Assembly (NCBI RefSeq): GCF_964340395.1
Contig: NC_135567.1
Coordinates: 651,383 to 715,382 of the forward strand
Source: Glandiceps talaboti
Lineage: Eukaryota > Hemichordata > Enteropneusta > Spengelidae
Reading direction: 5' to 3'
DNA: 64,000 nt
Below the pieces are notes generated by a model. The model searched no databases. It saw only the letters and a list, made by a program, of their open reading frames with translations, and had not been told where the DNA came from. The translations under genes were made by a program, and so were the position numbers. This document shows, piece after piece, positions 11,727 through 23,494 of this stretch (positions are counted from its first letter, which is position 1; every line of letters starts with the position of its first letter).

Positions 11727-14700
11727 TTATCAACTTACCATTCTCGAAAAATTTTATTCTACATTATCAGCTTTCCATTCTCCAATATCAACCTACCATT
11801 CTCCATTATCAACTTAACTTGTCATTGTCCAATACCAAATTACTATTCTCAATTATCCACTTATCATCCTCAATTATCCACTTACCATTCTACATTATCA
11901 ACTTATCATTCTCCATTATCAACCTACCATTCTCTAATGTCAGGTTACCATTCTCAAATATCCACTTATCATTCTCAATTATCAACTTACTATTCTCCAG
12001 TATCAACCTACTATTCTCCAATATCAGCTTACCATTCTCAATTATGCACTTACTATTCTCTATTATCGACTTACCATTCTCAATTATCCGCTTACTATTC
12101 TCTATTATTGACTTCCCATTCTCAATTATCCACTTACTATTCTCTATTATCCGCTTACTATTCTCTATTATTGACTTACTATTCTCAATTATCCACTTAC
12201 TATTCTCAATTATCCACTTACTATTCTCAATTATCCACTTACTATTCTCTATTATCCGCTTACTATTCTCTATTATTGACTTACTATTCTCAATTATCCA
12301 CTTACTATTCTCAATTATCCACTTACTATTCTCTATTATCCACTTACTATTCTCTATTATCCACTTACTATTCTCAATTATCCACTTACTATTCTCTATT
12401 ATCCGCTTACTATTCTCTATTATTGACTTACTATTCTCAATTATCCACTTACTATTCTCAATTTTCCACTTACTATTCTCAATTATCCACTTACTATTCT
12501 CAATTATCCACTTACTATTCTCTATTATCCACTTACTATTCTCTATTATCCACTTACTATTCTCTATTATCCACTTACTATTCTCAATTATCCACTTACT
12601 ATTCTCTATTATCCATTTACTATTCTCAATTATCCACTTACTATTCTCTATTATCCACTTACTATTCTCAATTATCCACTTACTATTCTCTATTATCCAC
12701 TTACTATTCTCAATTATCCACTTACTATTCTCTATTATCCACTTACTATTCTCTATTATCCACTTACTATTCTCTATTATCCACTTACTATTCTCAATTA
12801 TCCACTTACTATTCTCTATTATCCATTTACTATTCTCAATTATCCACTTACTATTCTCTATTATCCACTTACTATTCTCAATTATCCACTTACTATTCTC
12901 TATTATCCACTTACTATTCTCAATTATCCACTTACTATTCTCAATTATCCACTTACTATTCTCTATTATTGACTTACTATTCTCTATTATCCATTTACTA
13001 TTCTCAATTATCCACTTACTATTCTCTATTATCCACTTACTATTCTCAATTATCCACTTACTATTCTCAATTATCCACTTACTATTCTCTATTATCCATT
13101 TACTATTCTCTATTATCCACTTACTATTCTCTATTATCCACTTACTATTCTCAATTATCCACTTACTATTCTCTATTATCCATTTACTATTCTCTATTAT
13201 CCATTTACTATTCTCTATTATCCACTTACTATTCTCTATTATCCATTTACTATTCTCTATTATCCACTTACTATTCTCAATTATCCACTTACTATTCTCT
13301 ATTATCCACTTACTATTCTCAATTATCCACTTACTATTCTCTATTATCCACTTACTATTCTCTATTATCCACTTACTATTCTCTATTATCCACTTACTAT
13401 TCTCAATTATCCACTTACTATTCTCTATTATCCACTTACTATTCTCTATTATCCACTTACTATTCTCTATTATCCACTTACTATTCTCAATTATCCACTT
13501 ACTATTCTCTATTATCCACTTACTATTCTCTATTATCCACTTACTATTCTCAATTATCCACTTACTATTCTCTATTATCCACTTACTATTCTCTATTATC
13601 CACTTACTATTCTCAATTATCCACTTACTATTCTCTATTATCCACTTACTATTCTCTATTATCCACTTACTATTCTCTATTATCCACTTACTATTCTCAA
13701 TTATCCACTTACTATTCTCAATTATCCACTTACTATTCTCTATTATCCACTTACTATTCTCTATTATCCACTTACTATTCTCTATTATCCACTTACTATT
13801 CTCAATTATCCACTTACTATTCTCTATTATCCACTTACTATTCTCAATTATCCACTTACTATTCTCTATTATCCACTTACTATTCTCTATTATCCATTTA
13901 CTATTCTCAATTATCCACTTACTATTCTCAATTATCCACTTACTATTCTCTATTATCCACTTACTATTCTCTATTATCCACTTACTATTCTCAATTATCC
14001 ACTTACTATTCTCTATTATCCACTTACTATTCTCAATTATCCACTTACTATTCTCAATTATCCACTTACTATTCTCTATTATCCATTTACTATTCTCAAT
14101 TATCCACTTACTATTCTCAATTATCCACTTACTATTCTCTATTATCCACTTACTATTCTCTATTATCCACTTACTATTCTCTATTATCCACTTACTATTC
14201 TCTATTATCCACTTACTATTCTCAATGATCCACTTACTATTCTCTATTATCCACTTACTATTCTCAATTATCCACTTACTATTCTCTATTATCCACTTAC
14301 TATTCTCTATTATCCACTTACTATTCTCTATTATCCACTTACTATTCTCAATTATCCCCTTACTATTCTCAATTATCCACTTACTATTCTCTATTATCCA
14401 CTTACTATTCTCAATTATCCACTTACTATTCTCAATTATCCACTTACTATTCTCTATTATCCACTTACTATTCTCAATTATCCACTTACTATTCTCTATT
14501 ATCCACTTACTATTCTCTATTATCCACTTACTATTCTCTATTATCCACTTACTATTCTCAATTATCCACTTACTATTCTCTATTATCCACTTACTATTCT
14601 CAATTATCCACTTACTATTCTCTATTATCCACTTACTATTCTCTATTATCCACTTACTATTCTCTATTATCCACTTACTATTCTCTATTATCCACTTACT

Positions 14701-16949
14701 ATTCTCTATTATCCACTTACTATTCTCAATTTTCCACTTACTATTCTCTATTATCCACTTACTATTCTCTATTATCCACTTACTATTCTCAATTATCCAC
14801 TTACTATTCTCTATTATCCACTTACTATTCTCTATTATCCACTTACTATTCTCTATTATCCACTTACTATTCTCTATTATCCACTTACTATTCTCTATTA
14901 TCCACTTACTATTCTCAATTATCCACTTACTATTCTCTATTATCCACTTACTATTCTCTATTATCCACTTACTATTCTCTATTATCCACTTACTATTCTC
15001 TATTATCCATTTACTATTCTCTATTATCCATTTACTATTCTCTATTATCCATTTACTATTCTCAATTATCCACTTACTATTCTCAATTATCCACTTACTA
15101 TTCTCTATTATCCACTTACTATTCTCTATTATCCACTTACTATTCTCTATTATCCACTTACTATTCTCAATTTTCCACTTACTATTCTCTATTATCCACT
15201 TACTATTCTCTATTATCCACTTACTATTCTCTATTATCCACTTACTATTCTCTATTATCCACTTACTATTCTCTATTATCCACTTACTATTCTCTATTAT
15301 CCATTTACTATTCTCTATTATCCACTTACTATTCTCTATTATCCACTTACTATTCTCTATTATCCACTTACTATTCTCTATTATCGACTTACTATTCTCT
15401 ATTATCCACTTACTATTCTCAATTATCCCCTTACTATTCTCTATTATCCACTTACTATTCTCTATTATCCACTTACTATTCTCAATTATCCACTTACTAT
15501 TCTCTATTATCCACTTACTATTCTCAATTATCCACTTACTATTCTCTATTATCCACTTACTATTCTCTATTATCCACTTACTATTCTCAATTATCCACTT
15601 ACTATTCTCTATTATCCACTTACTATTCTCTATTATCCACTTACTATTCTCAATTATCCACTTACTATTCTCTATTATCGACTTGCCATTCTCTATTATC
15701 CACTTTCTATTCTCTATTATCCACTTACTATTCTCAATTATCCACTTACTATTCTCTATTATCCATTTACTATTCTCAATTATCCACTTACTATTCTCTA
15801 TTATCCACTTACTATTCTCAATTATCCACTTACTATTCTCTATTATCCACTTACTATTCTCTATTATCCACTTACTATTCTCTATTATCCACTTACTATT
15901 CTCTATTATCCACTTACTATTCTCTATTATCCACTTACTATTCTCAATTATCCACTTACTATTCTCAATTATCCACTTACTATTCTCTATTATCCACTTA
16001 CTATTCTCAATTATCCACTTTCTATTCTCTATTATCCACTTACTATTCTCAATTATCCACTTACTATTCTCTATTATCCACTTACTATTCTCTATTATCC
16101 ACTTACTATTCTCTATTATCCATTTACTATTCTCTATTATCCACTTACTATTCTCTATTATCCACTTACTATTCTCAATTATCCACTTACTATTCTCTAT
16201 TATCCACTTACTATTCTCTATTATCCACTTACTATTCTCTATTATCCACTTACTATTCTCAATTATCCACTTACTATTCTCTATTATCCACTTACTATTC
16301 TCTATTATCCATTTACTATTCTCTATTATCCACTTACTATTCTCTATTATCCACTTACTATTCTCAATTATCCACTTACTATTCTCTATTATCCACTTAC
16401 TATTCTCTATTATCCACTTACTATTCTCAATTATCCACTTACTATTCTCTATTATCCACTTACTATTCTCTATTATCCACTTACTATTCTCAATTATCCA
16501 CTTACTATTCTCTATTATCGACTTGCCATTCTCAACTATCCACTTACTATTCTCTATTATCCACTTACTATTCTCTATTATTGACTTGACATTCTCAATT
16601 ATGCACTTACTATTCTCTATTATCGACTTGCCATTCTCAATTATCCACTTACTATTCTCAATTATCCACTTACCATTCTCAATTCTCCACTTACTGTTCT
16701 CAATTATCCACTTACTATTCTCTATTATTGACTTGCCATTCTCAATTATCCACTTACTATTCTCAATTATCCACTTACCATTCTCAATTATCCACTTACT
16801 ATTCTCTATTATCGACTTGCCATTCTCAATTATCCACTTACTATTCTCAATTATCCAATTACTATTCTCTATTATCGACTTGCCATTCTCAATTATCCAC
16901 TTTATACTATTCTCTATTATCGACTTACTATTCTCTATCATCAACTTAC
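11727..16949 (-). repeat. 21-bp donor-anchored minisatellite in intron 5, about 248 copies
   Basis: The minus-strand unit contains GAGAATAGTAAGTGGATAAT. It begins at the exon 5 donor, whose junction reads GAGAATG followed by GTAAGTTGAT, so the unit is a copy of 7 exon bases plus the start of the intron. Two main variants (ATAATAGAG and ATAATTGAG) are interspersed over 5.2 kb. Units at both edges are divergent and the centre is homogeneous. Near the exon (16500-16940) GC-type sites (GGCAAGTCG) alternate with GT-type units. Because 21 is a multiple of three, the array is open in several frames on both strands; those huge frames are not genes. Confidence 0.95.
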
Positions 16950-17063
16950 CATTCTCCAGTTTGGTTCAGCATGATCAACACCGATGTATTCAACATAACT
17001 GGCAAATCCTTCATTCAACCACAGATCATCCCACCAGGCAGGAGACATCAAGTTACCAAACCA
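16950..17063 (-). CDS. M1 aminopeptidase N-like, coding exon 5 (residues 407-444)
   Basis: Exon 5 encodes 38 residues, [20 protein letters not shown] onward to AEPNWRM. It supplies the third zinc ligand, E424 in NEGFA. Spacing to the second histidine (H405) is exactly 18 residues, as required for the HEXXH-X18-E zinc site. It is 114 nt, phase 0 on both sides. The acceptor reads TTTTATTGTAG and the donor is ATG before GTAAGT. The next in-frame codons past the donor are GTA AGT TGA, so any failure to use this donor truncates the protein. Both of its splice sites are tandemly copied into the neighbouring introns. Confidence 0.96.
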
Positions 17064-17160
17064 CTACAATAAAACAATCATTATGACGTCATCAAGTTAC
17101 CAAACCACTACAATAAAACAATCATTATGACGTCATTAAGTTACCAAACCATCACAATTA
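17064..17160 (-). repeat. 44-bp acceptor-anchored repeat at exon 5 (three copies including the exon's own)
   Basis: The start of exon 5 (TGGTTTGGTAACTTGATG) and the preceding TGTTTTATTGTAG are repeated upstream with a 44-bp period: the anchor ATCAAGTTAC is at 17047 and 17091 and a variant is at 17135. The second copy keeps a complete TAG acceptor and exon start; the third has lost the AG. Each spacer carries TGACGTCA. Use of the upstream acceptor would insert 44 nt and hit a TAA soon after TGG TTT GGT AAC. Confidence 0.92.
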
Positions 17161-17637
17161 CCCTCCTAAGGTAAAGAAGGTACAGTTAAATGAATGACAC
17201 GGATACTGGTGTAAGTTTGGCGGCAAATACCGGAAGTTCAAGAAGTTTAATTATGAACTCCACCAAATCCAATACATGGCAAAATACCAATACATGGCAA
17301 AAGTCTGAATAATCTCAGAAATATAAATTTTTCAAAATTTGTCACCCTACAAATACATTGCTCTTACCGTTATGATGGCAGTGGGTGGGTGGGTTGAAAG
17401 TTTACAATGAAAAGTACATTCATACACATGTGCAGTACAGGGCTTACTCTTACATTAACATACTAAAACAATGATGTCATACCAAAAAGGTCAACACTGA
17501 GGTCATCCCTAAACAGAGGGAAATTACAATAAATGGCACATTTAGACCAAATAAGATAATGATTGTGACGTCATCAAATAAACACAGCAAACAATGGGCA
17601 GTTCTTGACATGCGTATGCCATTCTAATAAATAAACA
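17161..17637. other. intron 4 unique sequence
   Basis: Nearly 480 bp of unremarkable AT-rich sequence between the acceptor repeat of exon 5 and the 54-bp array. Nothing recognised. Confidence 0.6.
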
Positions 17638-18483
17638 TACCTGATTGGCCGATTGACATCAGGTGCAAGCCCTAGCTGTCATTCAAATCATCCTACCTGT
17701 GACAAGTCATTCAACTTGTCCTTACCTGATTGGCTGGTTCAGTTCGCATGCAAGGCATGTATATCATTACATTTATAATTTCCTGGCTGGCTAGTTTATG
17801 TTATTTGCAAAGCATGTCATTCAATTCATCCTTACCTGATTGGCTATTTCATGTCTTGTGTTCAAACTCTGTCATTCAACCCTGCTTACCTGATTGGCTA
17901 CTTCATGTCTTGTGTGCAAACTCTGTCATTCAACACTGCTTACCTGATTGGCTACGTCATGTCTTGTGTGCAAACTCTATCATTCAACTATACTTACCTG
18001 ATTGGCTACGTCATGTCTTGTGTGCAAACTCTATCATTCAACTATACTTACCTGATTGGCTACTTCATGTCTCGTGTTCAAACTCTGTCATTCAACCCGG
18101 CTTACCTGATTGGTTACTTCATGTCTTGTGTGCAAACTCTGTCATTCAACACTGCTTACCTGATTGGTTACTTCATGTCTTGTGTGCAAACTCTGTCATT
18201 CAACACTGCTTACCTGATTGGTTACTTCATGTCTTGTGTGCAAACTCTGTCATTCAACCCTACTTACCTGATTGGTTACTTCATGTCTTGTGTGCAAACT
18301 CTGTCATTCAACCCTACTTACCTGATTGGTTACTTCATGTCGTGTGTGCAAACTCTGTCATTCAACCCTACTTACCTGATTGGCTACTCCATGTCGTGTG
18401 TGCAAACTCTGTCATTCAACCCTGCTTACCTGATTGGCTACTTCATGTCTTGTGTGCAAACTCTGTCATTCAACCCTACTTAC
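17638..18483 (-). repeat. 54-bp donor-anchored minisatellite in intron 4, about 12 good copies
   Basis: On the minus strand the unit reads CCAATCAGGTAAGTAGGGTT onward and repeats every 54 bp from the exon 4 donor at 18483 to about 17832; more divergent copies reach about 17638. The exon 4 junction reads CACATCAG then GTAAGTAGGG, so each unit carries a copy of the 5' splice site and a few exon bases. Each site matches 10 of the 11 positions complementary to the U1 snRNA 5' end (CAGGTAAGTAT). 54 is a multiple of three, which creates plus-strand frames of 285 and 263 codons with 18-residue repeats; these are artefacts. Confidence 0.95.
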
Positions 18484-18638
18484 CTGATGTGCCAGTTCGT
18501 GGGCGACGACGACAGCTACTCTTTGTTTGTTACTGGCAGACGAGACGGTCGGGTCATACAGCAAAGCAGTCTCGCGATAAAGAATGAGGCCCCAGTTTTC
18601 CATGGCTCCAGCTGCAAAGTCAGGTACTGCCGCTTGGT
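18484..18638 (-). CDS. M1 aminopeptidase N-like, coding exon 4 (residues 355-406, active site)
   Basis: Exon 4 carries both signature motifs of the M1 family: GAMEN (365-369), which binds the substrate N-terminus, and HELAH (401-405), with two zinc ligands and the catalytic glutamate E402. The order [12 protein letters not shown], then [10 protein letters not shown], then SSASNKQRV, then HELAHQ matches vertebrate aminopeptidase N closely. It is 155 nt, entered in phase 1 and left in phase 0. The acceptor is ATACTTTCAG; the donor is CATCAG before GTAAGT. Past the donor the frame reads five codons and then TGA. A 54-bp copy of the donor repeats through the intron. Confidence 0.97.
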
Positions 18639-18826
18639 CTGAAAGTATAACATGTCCTTGAATGAAGTGTTAGAAACTTTTAACAGTCGACTTTTTCTTT
18701 GTAACTCATTATATATTCATGCTTACACAAATAGTGTTTATTGACCATTTCATTCCATTATTTCAAAAGTGTGGATTTGATGAATAACTGATTTGTTTAT
18801 TGTTTATATTAAAATGAAACCAAAAC

Positions 18827-18946
<120 letters not shown>

Positions 18947-19501
18947 ATTGCAAAATTAAGGCAAAATAATTTGTGTTTCCGATAGCACGACCGACCATAG
19001 TTTCAGCACCGACCCATGAGATTTTGTCTTCTTGACCTTCTTACAAGTCTGCTTTAAACGTTTTCCCCCAGTGATGTCTGTACACATTTCTTTCCAGTAT
19101 CACAATATCGTTTTTCAAACATAAAGCAATTGTAAAGGTAAAGATAAAATGAAATAAAATCAAATGCCAGCCTACCAACCATATTTTCAGAGGACATGTT
19201 ATCGAAAACACACAATTCTATTTTCGACTACTGATCACACTATTAAGAATCGTGTCAATTTATATCCAAACATCTATGAGTGATGTCGATATTTGAGCTA
19301 TTTGCCTGGAATATATACATTTTTATATTATTCAAAAGTGTCACACCTTTTTCATTGTGATATATATAAACTGTAAAACGTACAAGTCAACGTATACACC
19401 CATGCAAACATATCATGTAATGTGCGGACAACACATATATTGAAGTCACTTGACTCTGCACACAATACATCAGAACATAACACACCTATGTACATGAATA
19501 C

Positions 19502-19502
<1 letters not shown>

Positions 19503-19536
<34 letters not shown>

Positions 19537-19537
19537 G
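19503..19537. repeat. (CAGA)n tetranucleotide run
   Basis: Short tetranucleotide run marking the distal end of the 31-bp donor array in intron 3. Confidence 0.95.
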
Positions 19538-20370
19538 TTTTGGTAGAGGGTAATCAATACTTGCCTTGTTTTGGTAGAGGGTAATCAATACTTACCTTGT
19601 TTTGGTAGAGGGTAATCAATACTTACCTTGTTTTGGTAGAGGGTAATCAATACTTACCTTGTTTTGGTAGAGGGTAATCAATACTTACCTTGTTTTGGTA
19701 GAGGGTAATCAATACTTACCTTGTTTTGGTAGAGGGTAATCAATACTTACCTTGTTTTGGTAGAGGGTAATCAATACTTACCTTGTTTTGGTAGAGGGTA
19801 ATCAATGCTTGCCTTGTTTTGGTAGAGGGTAATCAATACTTACCTTGTTTTGGTAGAGGGTAATCAATACTTACCTTGTTTTGGTAGAGGGTAATCAATA
19901 CTTACCTTGTTTTGGTAGAGGGTAATCAATACTTACCTTGTTTTGGTAGAGGGTAGTCAATACTTACCTTGTTTTGGTAGAGGGTAATCAATACTTACCT
20001 TGTTTTGGTAGAGGGTAATCAATACTTACCTTGTTTTGGTAGAGGGTAATCAATACTTACCTTGTTTTGGTAGAGGGTAATCAATACTTACCTTGTTTTG
20101 GTAGAGGGTAATCAATACTTACCTTGTTTTGGTAGAGGGTAATCAATACTTACCTTGTTTTGGTAGAGGGTAATCAATGCTTGCCTTGTTTTGGTAGAGG
20201 GTAATCAATACTTACCTTGTTTTGGTAGAGGGTAATCAATACTTACCTTGTTTTGGTAGAGGGTAATCAATACTTACCTTGTTTTGGTAAAGGGTAATCA
20301 ATACTTACCTTGTTTCGGTAGAGGGTAATCAATACTTACCTTGTTTTGGTAGAGGGTAATCAATACTTGC
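19538..20370 (-). repeat. 31-bp donor-anchored minisatellite in intron 3, about 27 copies
   Basis: The minus-strand unit holds the end of exon 3 (TACCCTCTACCAAAACAAG) followed by the intron start GTAAGTATTGAT. It begins exactly at the exon 3 junction and repeats every 31 bp. Most copies have GTAAGT; three intronic copies (near 19558, 19806 and 20178) have GCAAGT. The exon's own junction is also GCAAGT. Each GT copy matches 10 of 11 positions complementary to the U1 snRNA 5' end. Copies differ by very few substitutions. Confidence 0.96.
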
Positions 20371-20491
20371 CTTGTTTTGGTAGAGGGTAGTTGATACTAA
20401 AATACTCTTCATAATGGTTGATAATTTTCTCTGTTGTATTCAAGGCATAGGATACGGTATGCTCCATTTCATCTCGAGCACACACACTGAC
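20371..20491 (-). CDS. M1 aminopeptidase N-like, coding exon 3 (residues 315-354 plus one base)
   Basis: Exon 3 encodes 40 residues, VSVCARDEMEH to SINYPLPKQ, plus the first base of codon 355. It corresponds to the A-L-x-x-x-x-x-I-L-N-F-F-E-x-Y-F-x-I-x-Y-P-L-P-K segment at the entry to the M1 catalytic domain. N332-T-T is a possible N-glycosylation site. It is 121 nt, entered in phase 0 and left in phase 1. The acceptor is CCTTTAG before GTCAGT. The donor is non-canonical, CAAG before GCAAGT, yet it is required: the next in-frame codons are GGC AAG TAT TGA, so use of the following GT copy would add 31 nt containing a stop. Confidence 0.94.
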
Positions 20492-20935
20492 CTAAAGGCG
20501 ACAAAAGATCGTAGTATTTACTTCCCTCCTAGGTAAGTAATTGCATTCATTTAAGAGTAAAGAAACAACAATATTAAGTGATTTGTGTATGTATTGGACA
20601 CAGCTTGAATGGACAAGGTCAACAGTCATCACGATATAATCAATGTTTCTAAATACTTTTAGTTTTTAACACATCATTTTCATACAGCCGTCATTGATTG
20701 GCATAGATCGTGTTACATGGTATGGATGAGTAACCCATAGTAACTCCAATTCACATAAAGAACACACTAATCATATTCTATTTTCCCTATGGCAGTAGTC
20801 ATGTAGCATTGGAGTCCTACTGGTGACCTTACCTTCATTACGGAAAGAATATGTGCCGGAAAATGTAGAATAGAACACTTATTGCCTTGCCTTATTTGGG
20901 CATTAGTAGATGTCATATTACTCCTCGTGCTGTTA
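20492..20935. other. intron 2 unique sequence
   Basis: About 440 bp between exon 3 and the intronic transposon with no recognised feature. Confidence 0.6.
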
Positions 20936-22768
20936 GGGACCAGTCAATTTCTCCAGCCGGGGGGGGGGGGCGGTGCATTCTTAATTAGGGCCGGTAAAAA
21001 CTCACTGACCCTCCCCCTATCTGTAAAACCAAAAACAGGCTGACCCCCTATCACTTAATTCTAAAACATGATGACCCCCCCCCCCCCGTATATATATATA
21101 ATTTTCACGCGAGGTATTATCTGATCGTGACTCAGTGTGGACTGCTTGACTGTCTTGCATCTACTTTATAAGATTCCGGGTTAGCACTATCATAATTATA
21201 ATTATTGACTACACAGGGTAAATATATTCCAAAAGGAGTTTAATAGCATCTTGACAATGAAAGGTAGCCGGAATGCTTGAGAAGGGATTATGTATATCTC
21301 TTATGGGGGGGGGGGTCCTTGGGGGTCTCCCCCTAAAAACCCTGGAAGTTTTGAACTCTGAAAAGTCAATTTTGAGACTATTCAGACCCTTTCAGACAAT
21401 AATTTCCAAGCTTTACAAGACAGCACCAACATGTAAATAGCAACTACATAGGGTTGAAATACTTTTGAAATATACTTTGATAGCATCTTGCTAATTGACA
21501 GTAAGAGGGGAAGAGCTTGAGACTGGGATATGTCCAACTCATGTAGGGGGTCCAAGGGGGTCTCCCTCTAGAAGCCCTGGAGGATTTTTACTCTTAATGC
21601 CAACATTTAGGCTAATCAGACCCTTTCAAGCAATAACTTAATCCATACTTTACAAGACAGCACCATCAAGTATCAGAAACTATTTTTTATAACTTACATA
21701 GGGTTGAAACATGTCCTTAAAAAGTGAAATGACATCATTATATACATGTAGTAAAGGTCAGCAATCTAATGGTAGTATCATTGGTAGGGGAGATTTGGAG
21801 TTTAAGGCAATTTTAGACTACCTTGGCAAACATGTCACATCTTTAAAAGACTATCATCTCAAATTAGAATTGCGTGGAAATATTTAAGAAAAGTCAATAC
21901 CATTATGACAGTAAAAAGGTTGTTGGTGCAACTGATTGTTGGTTGAATGCATGAGTGACCTCTGGGGTGAGGAAGTCCTTGGGGTTTTCCCCCTGGCAGA
22001 TCTGCAGTTTTGTGCTTCTATTAAGGCAATGTTTAGGTTGTTCATAGCCTTTGAGGTAATAATTCCAAGCTTCGAAAAGCGAACGTAAATGTAAGTTTCA
22101 AATGAGTTTCCCATGACACATAAAAATGGGCCGTAACATTGGTATAGGGGCATTAATATTGCATGTATATTAAAGTCACTGGTATGTTAGAGAACTTTAG
22201 GTGGTCATACCTAGTGTATAATAGAAACTGGAATCTGATGAGATGTGGTGATTTGTAGTGTCAATAACATGTAGTGTCCAAAATAGAAAGTGTATTAATC
22301 CCTCCTGACAAGTTCATAGTGACGAGTAGAACATTTTAGATTAACTTCTTTTATAAACTATCTATGAAGATTACCATTACGAAACCTTCAAGTTCAATTT
22401 TGCCCCAAAGTGTAAGATAAGTGAAGAACTGATTGTGAAACAGCCAAGTATTTACACGACATGTTCTGTAACTAGTGTGGTAGCTAGGTAATACATGTAT
22501 ATGTATATGTATATGTATAGTTATGTTTGAACTAATAAGTAATATTAAAGAATTCATGTAAGAAACAGGGATAAGAACAAATATTTACATATAACTCATT
22601 TCAGACAAGGCTATATGCCATTGTAGAAAAGGAAGTTTTTTCTTCCGTCAAAATCCAAAACACAATGACCCCCCCCCCCATCCACAATTTTGAAAACAGC
22701 ATGACCGCCCTACTGCCAATTTAAAAAACAGGGTGACCCCCCCCCCGCCGAAGAAACTGACCGGTCCC
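20936..22768. mobile_element. non-autonomous inverted-repeat transposon, PIF/Harbinger-like, 1.8 kb
   Basis: The ends are terminal inverted repeats of the form GGGACCRGTCARTTTCT (left at 20936, right ending 22768), followed inwards by G/C tracts. The element is flanked by a TTA on each side (20933-20935 and 22769-22771), the 3-bp target duplication typical of PIF/Harbinger elements. Subterminal blocks reading TGACCCCCC after A-rich sequence occur several times at both ends. Inside there are about three degenerate repeats of roughly 240 bp marked by GGGGGTC and TCTCCCCCT (near 21305, 21546, 21965). No transposase frame is present. It shares architecture with 59752-60654. Confidence 0.8.
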
Positions 22769-22906
22769 TTATTGAGCAACTATTTCCCTCAGGTATAAAG
22801 TTTGGGGTAGCAGTTACTACATTGAAACTTTCAGGGTAATATGACGTCTACTTGTGCCCTCAGCTACGCAATAAATGTATAATCATATGATAACATTATT
22901 GACCAC

Positions 22907-22929
22907 GGGGGGGGGGGGGGGGGGGGGGG
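22907..22929 (+). repeat. G23 homopolymer
   Basis: Uninterrupted run of 23 G on the plus strand in intron 2, about 90 bp from exon 2 (C on the transcribed RNA). It could fold as a quadruplex in DNA; length is likely unreliable in sequencing. Confidence 0.9.
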
Positions 22930-23015
22930 CATGACTGTAATATTGATGATTTTAGGATGTCCTGTGTTCTAATTGTAACCATTGACATCTGTCGGGTGCA
23001 ATACTACTGACTCAC

Positions 23016-23310
23016 CTCACACTCATTATTCCTACAGGCTGGTTTTCTATGGCACACTAAATCACTAACAACAAAAGCCAGTAGGTACGTTGACATAGGT
23101 ACCGTTCTTTTAAAGGTAACCTTCTTCCATGGTTTGCCATTCTCAGAACTAGTTTCTTCATTTATGATGGGCATATTAGAGAGTGCATGACGTCCTTGGT
23201 CCGTACGATGTTCCAATACTATATCAAAGGTAGCTTTGAGAGCTGGTTCATCAAAACATGGGAATGCTTTCCTTGCATCTGTTGACTGGAATTGAGTTGT
23301 AGCTAACCAT
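23016..23310 (-). CDS. M1 aminopeptidase N-like, coding exon 2 (residues 216-314)
   Basis: Exon 2 completes the split arginine codon 216 (AG from exon 1 plus A) and continues [20 protein letters not shown] to CRNNECE. The core [11 protein letters not shown] is one of the most conserved blocks of the M1 N-terminal domain; [11 protein letters not shown] is the strand leading to the catalytic domain. It is 295 nt, entered in phase 2 and left in phase 0. The acceptor is ATTTTAACAG; the donor is GAG before GTGAGT. No repeat is attached to either splice site. Confidence 0.97.
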
Positions 23311-23494
23311 CTGTTAAAATAATAACACAAATAAAATAGTCATCACTTACGAAAATATTCACATATATTGTGTGGATGTGATACGGTGTAAATCAGAATT
23401 ACATATGACATTGTAAATTCTGGAAATGTCAGAATTGAGTACTAACTTATTCTATCTACAATGACGATGATTGCGTCGAGTCTTGATTTACTAC

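Noticed and set aside
11720-17086. Plus- and minus-strand open frames of 1788, 841 and 1684 codons with 7-residue repeats
   Set aside because: They are produced by a 21-bp non-coding array in an intron. Several frames on both strands are open at once and none joins the exon frames.
17730-18642. Plus-strand frames of 285 and 263 codons with 18-residue repeats
   Set aside because: They lie over the 54-bp donor array and over the true antisense exon 4; two overlapping frames show the same periodicity.
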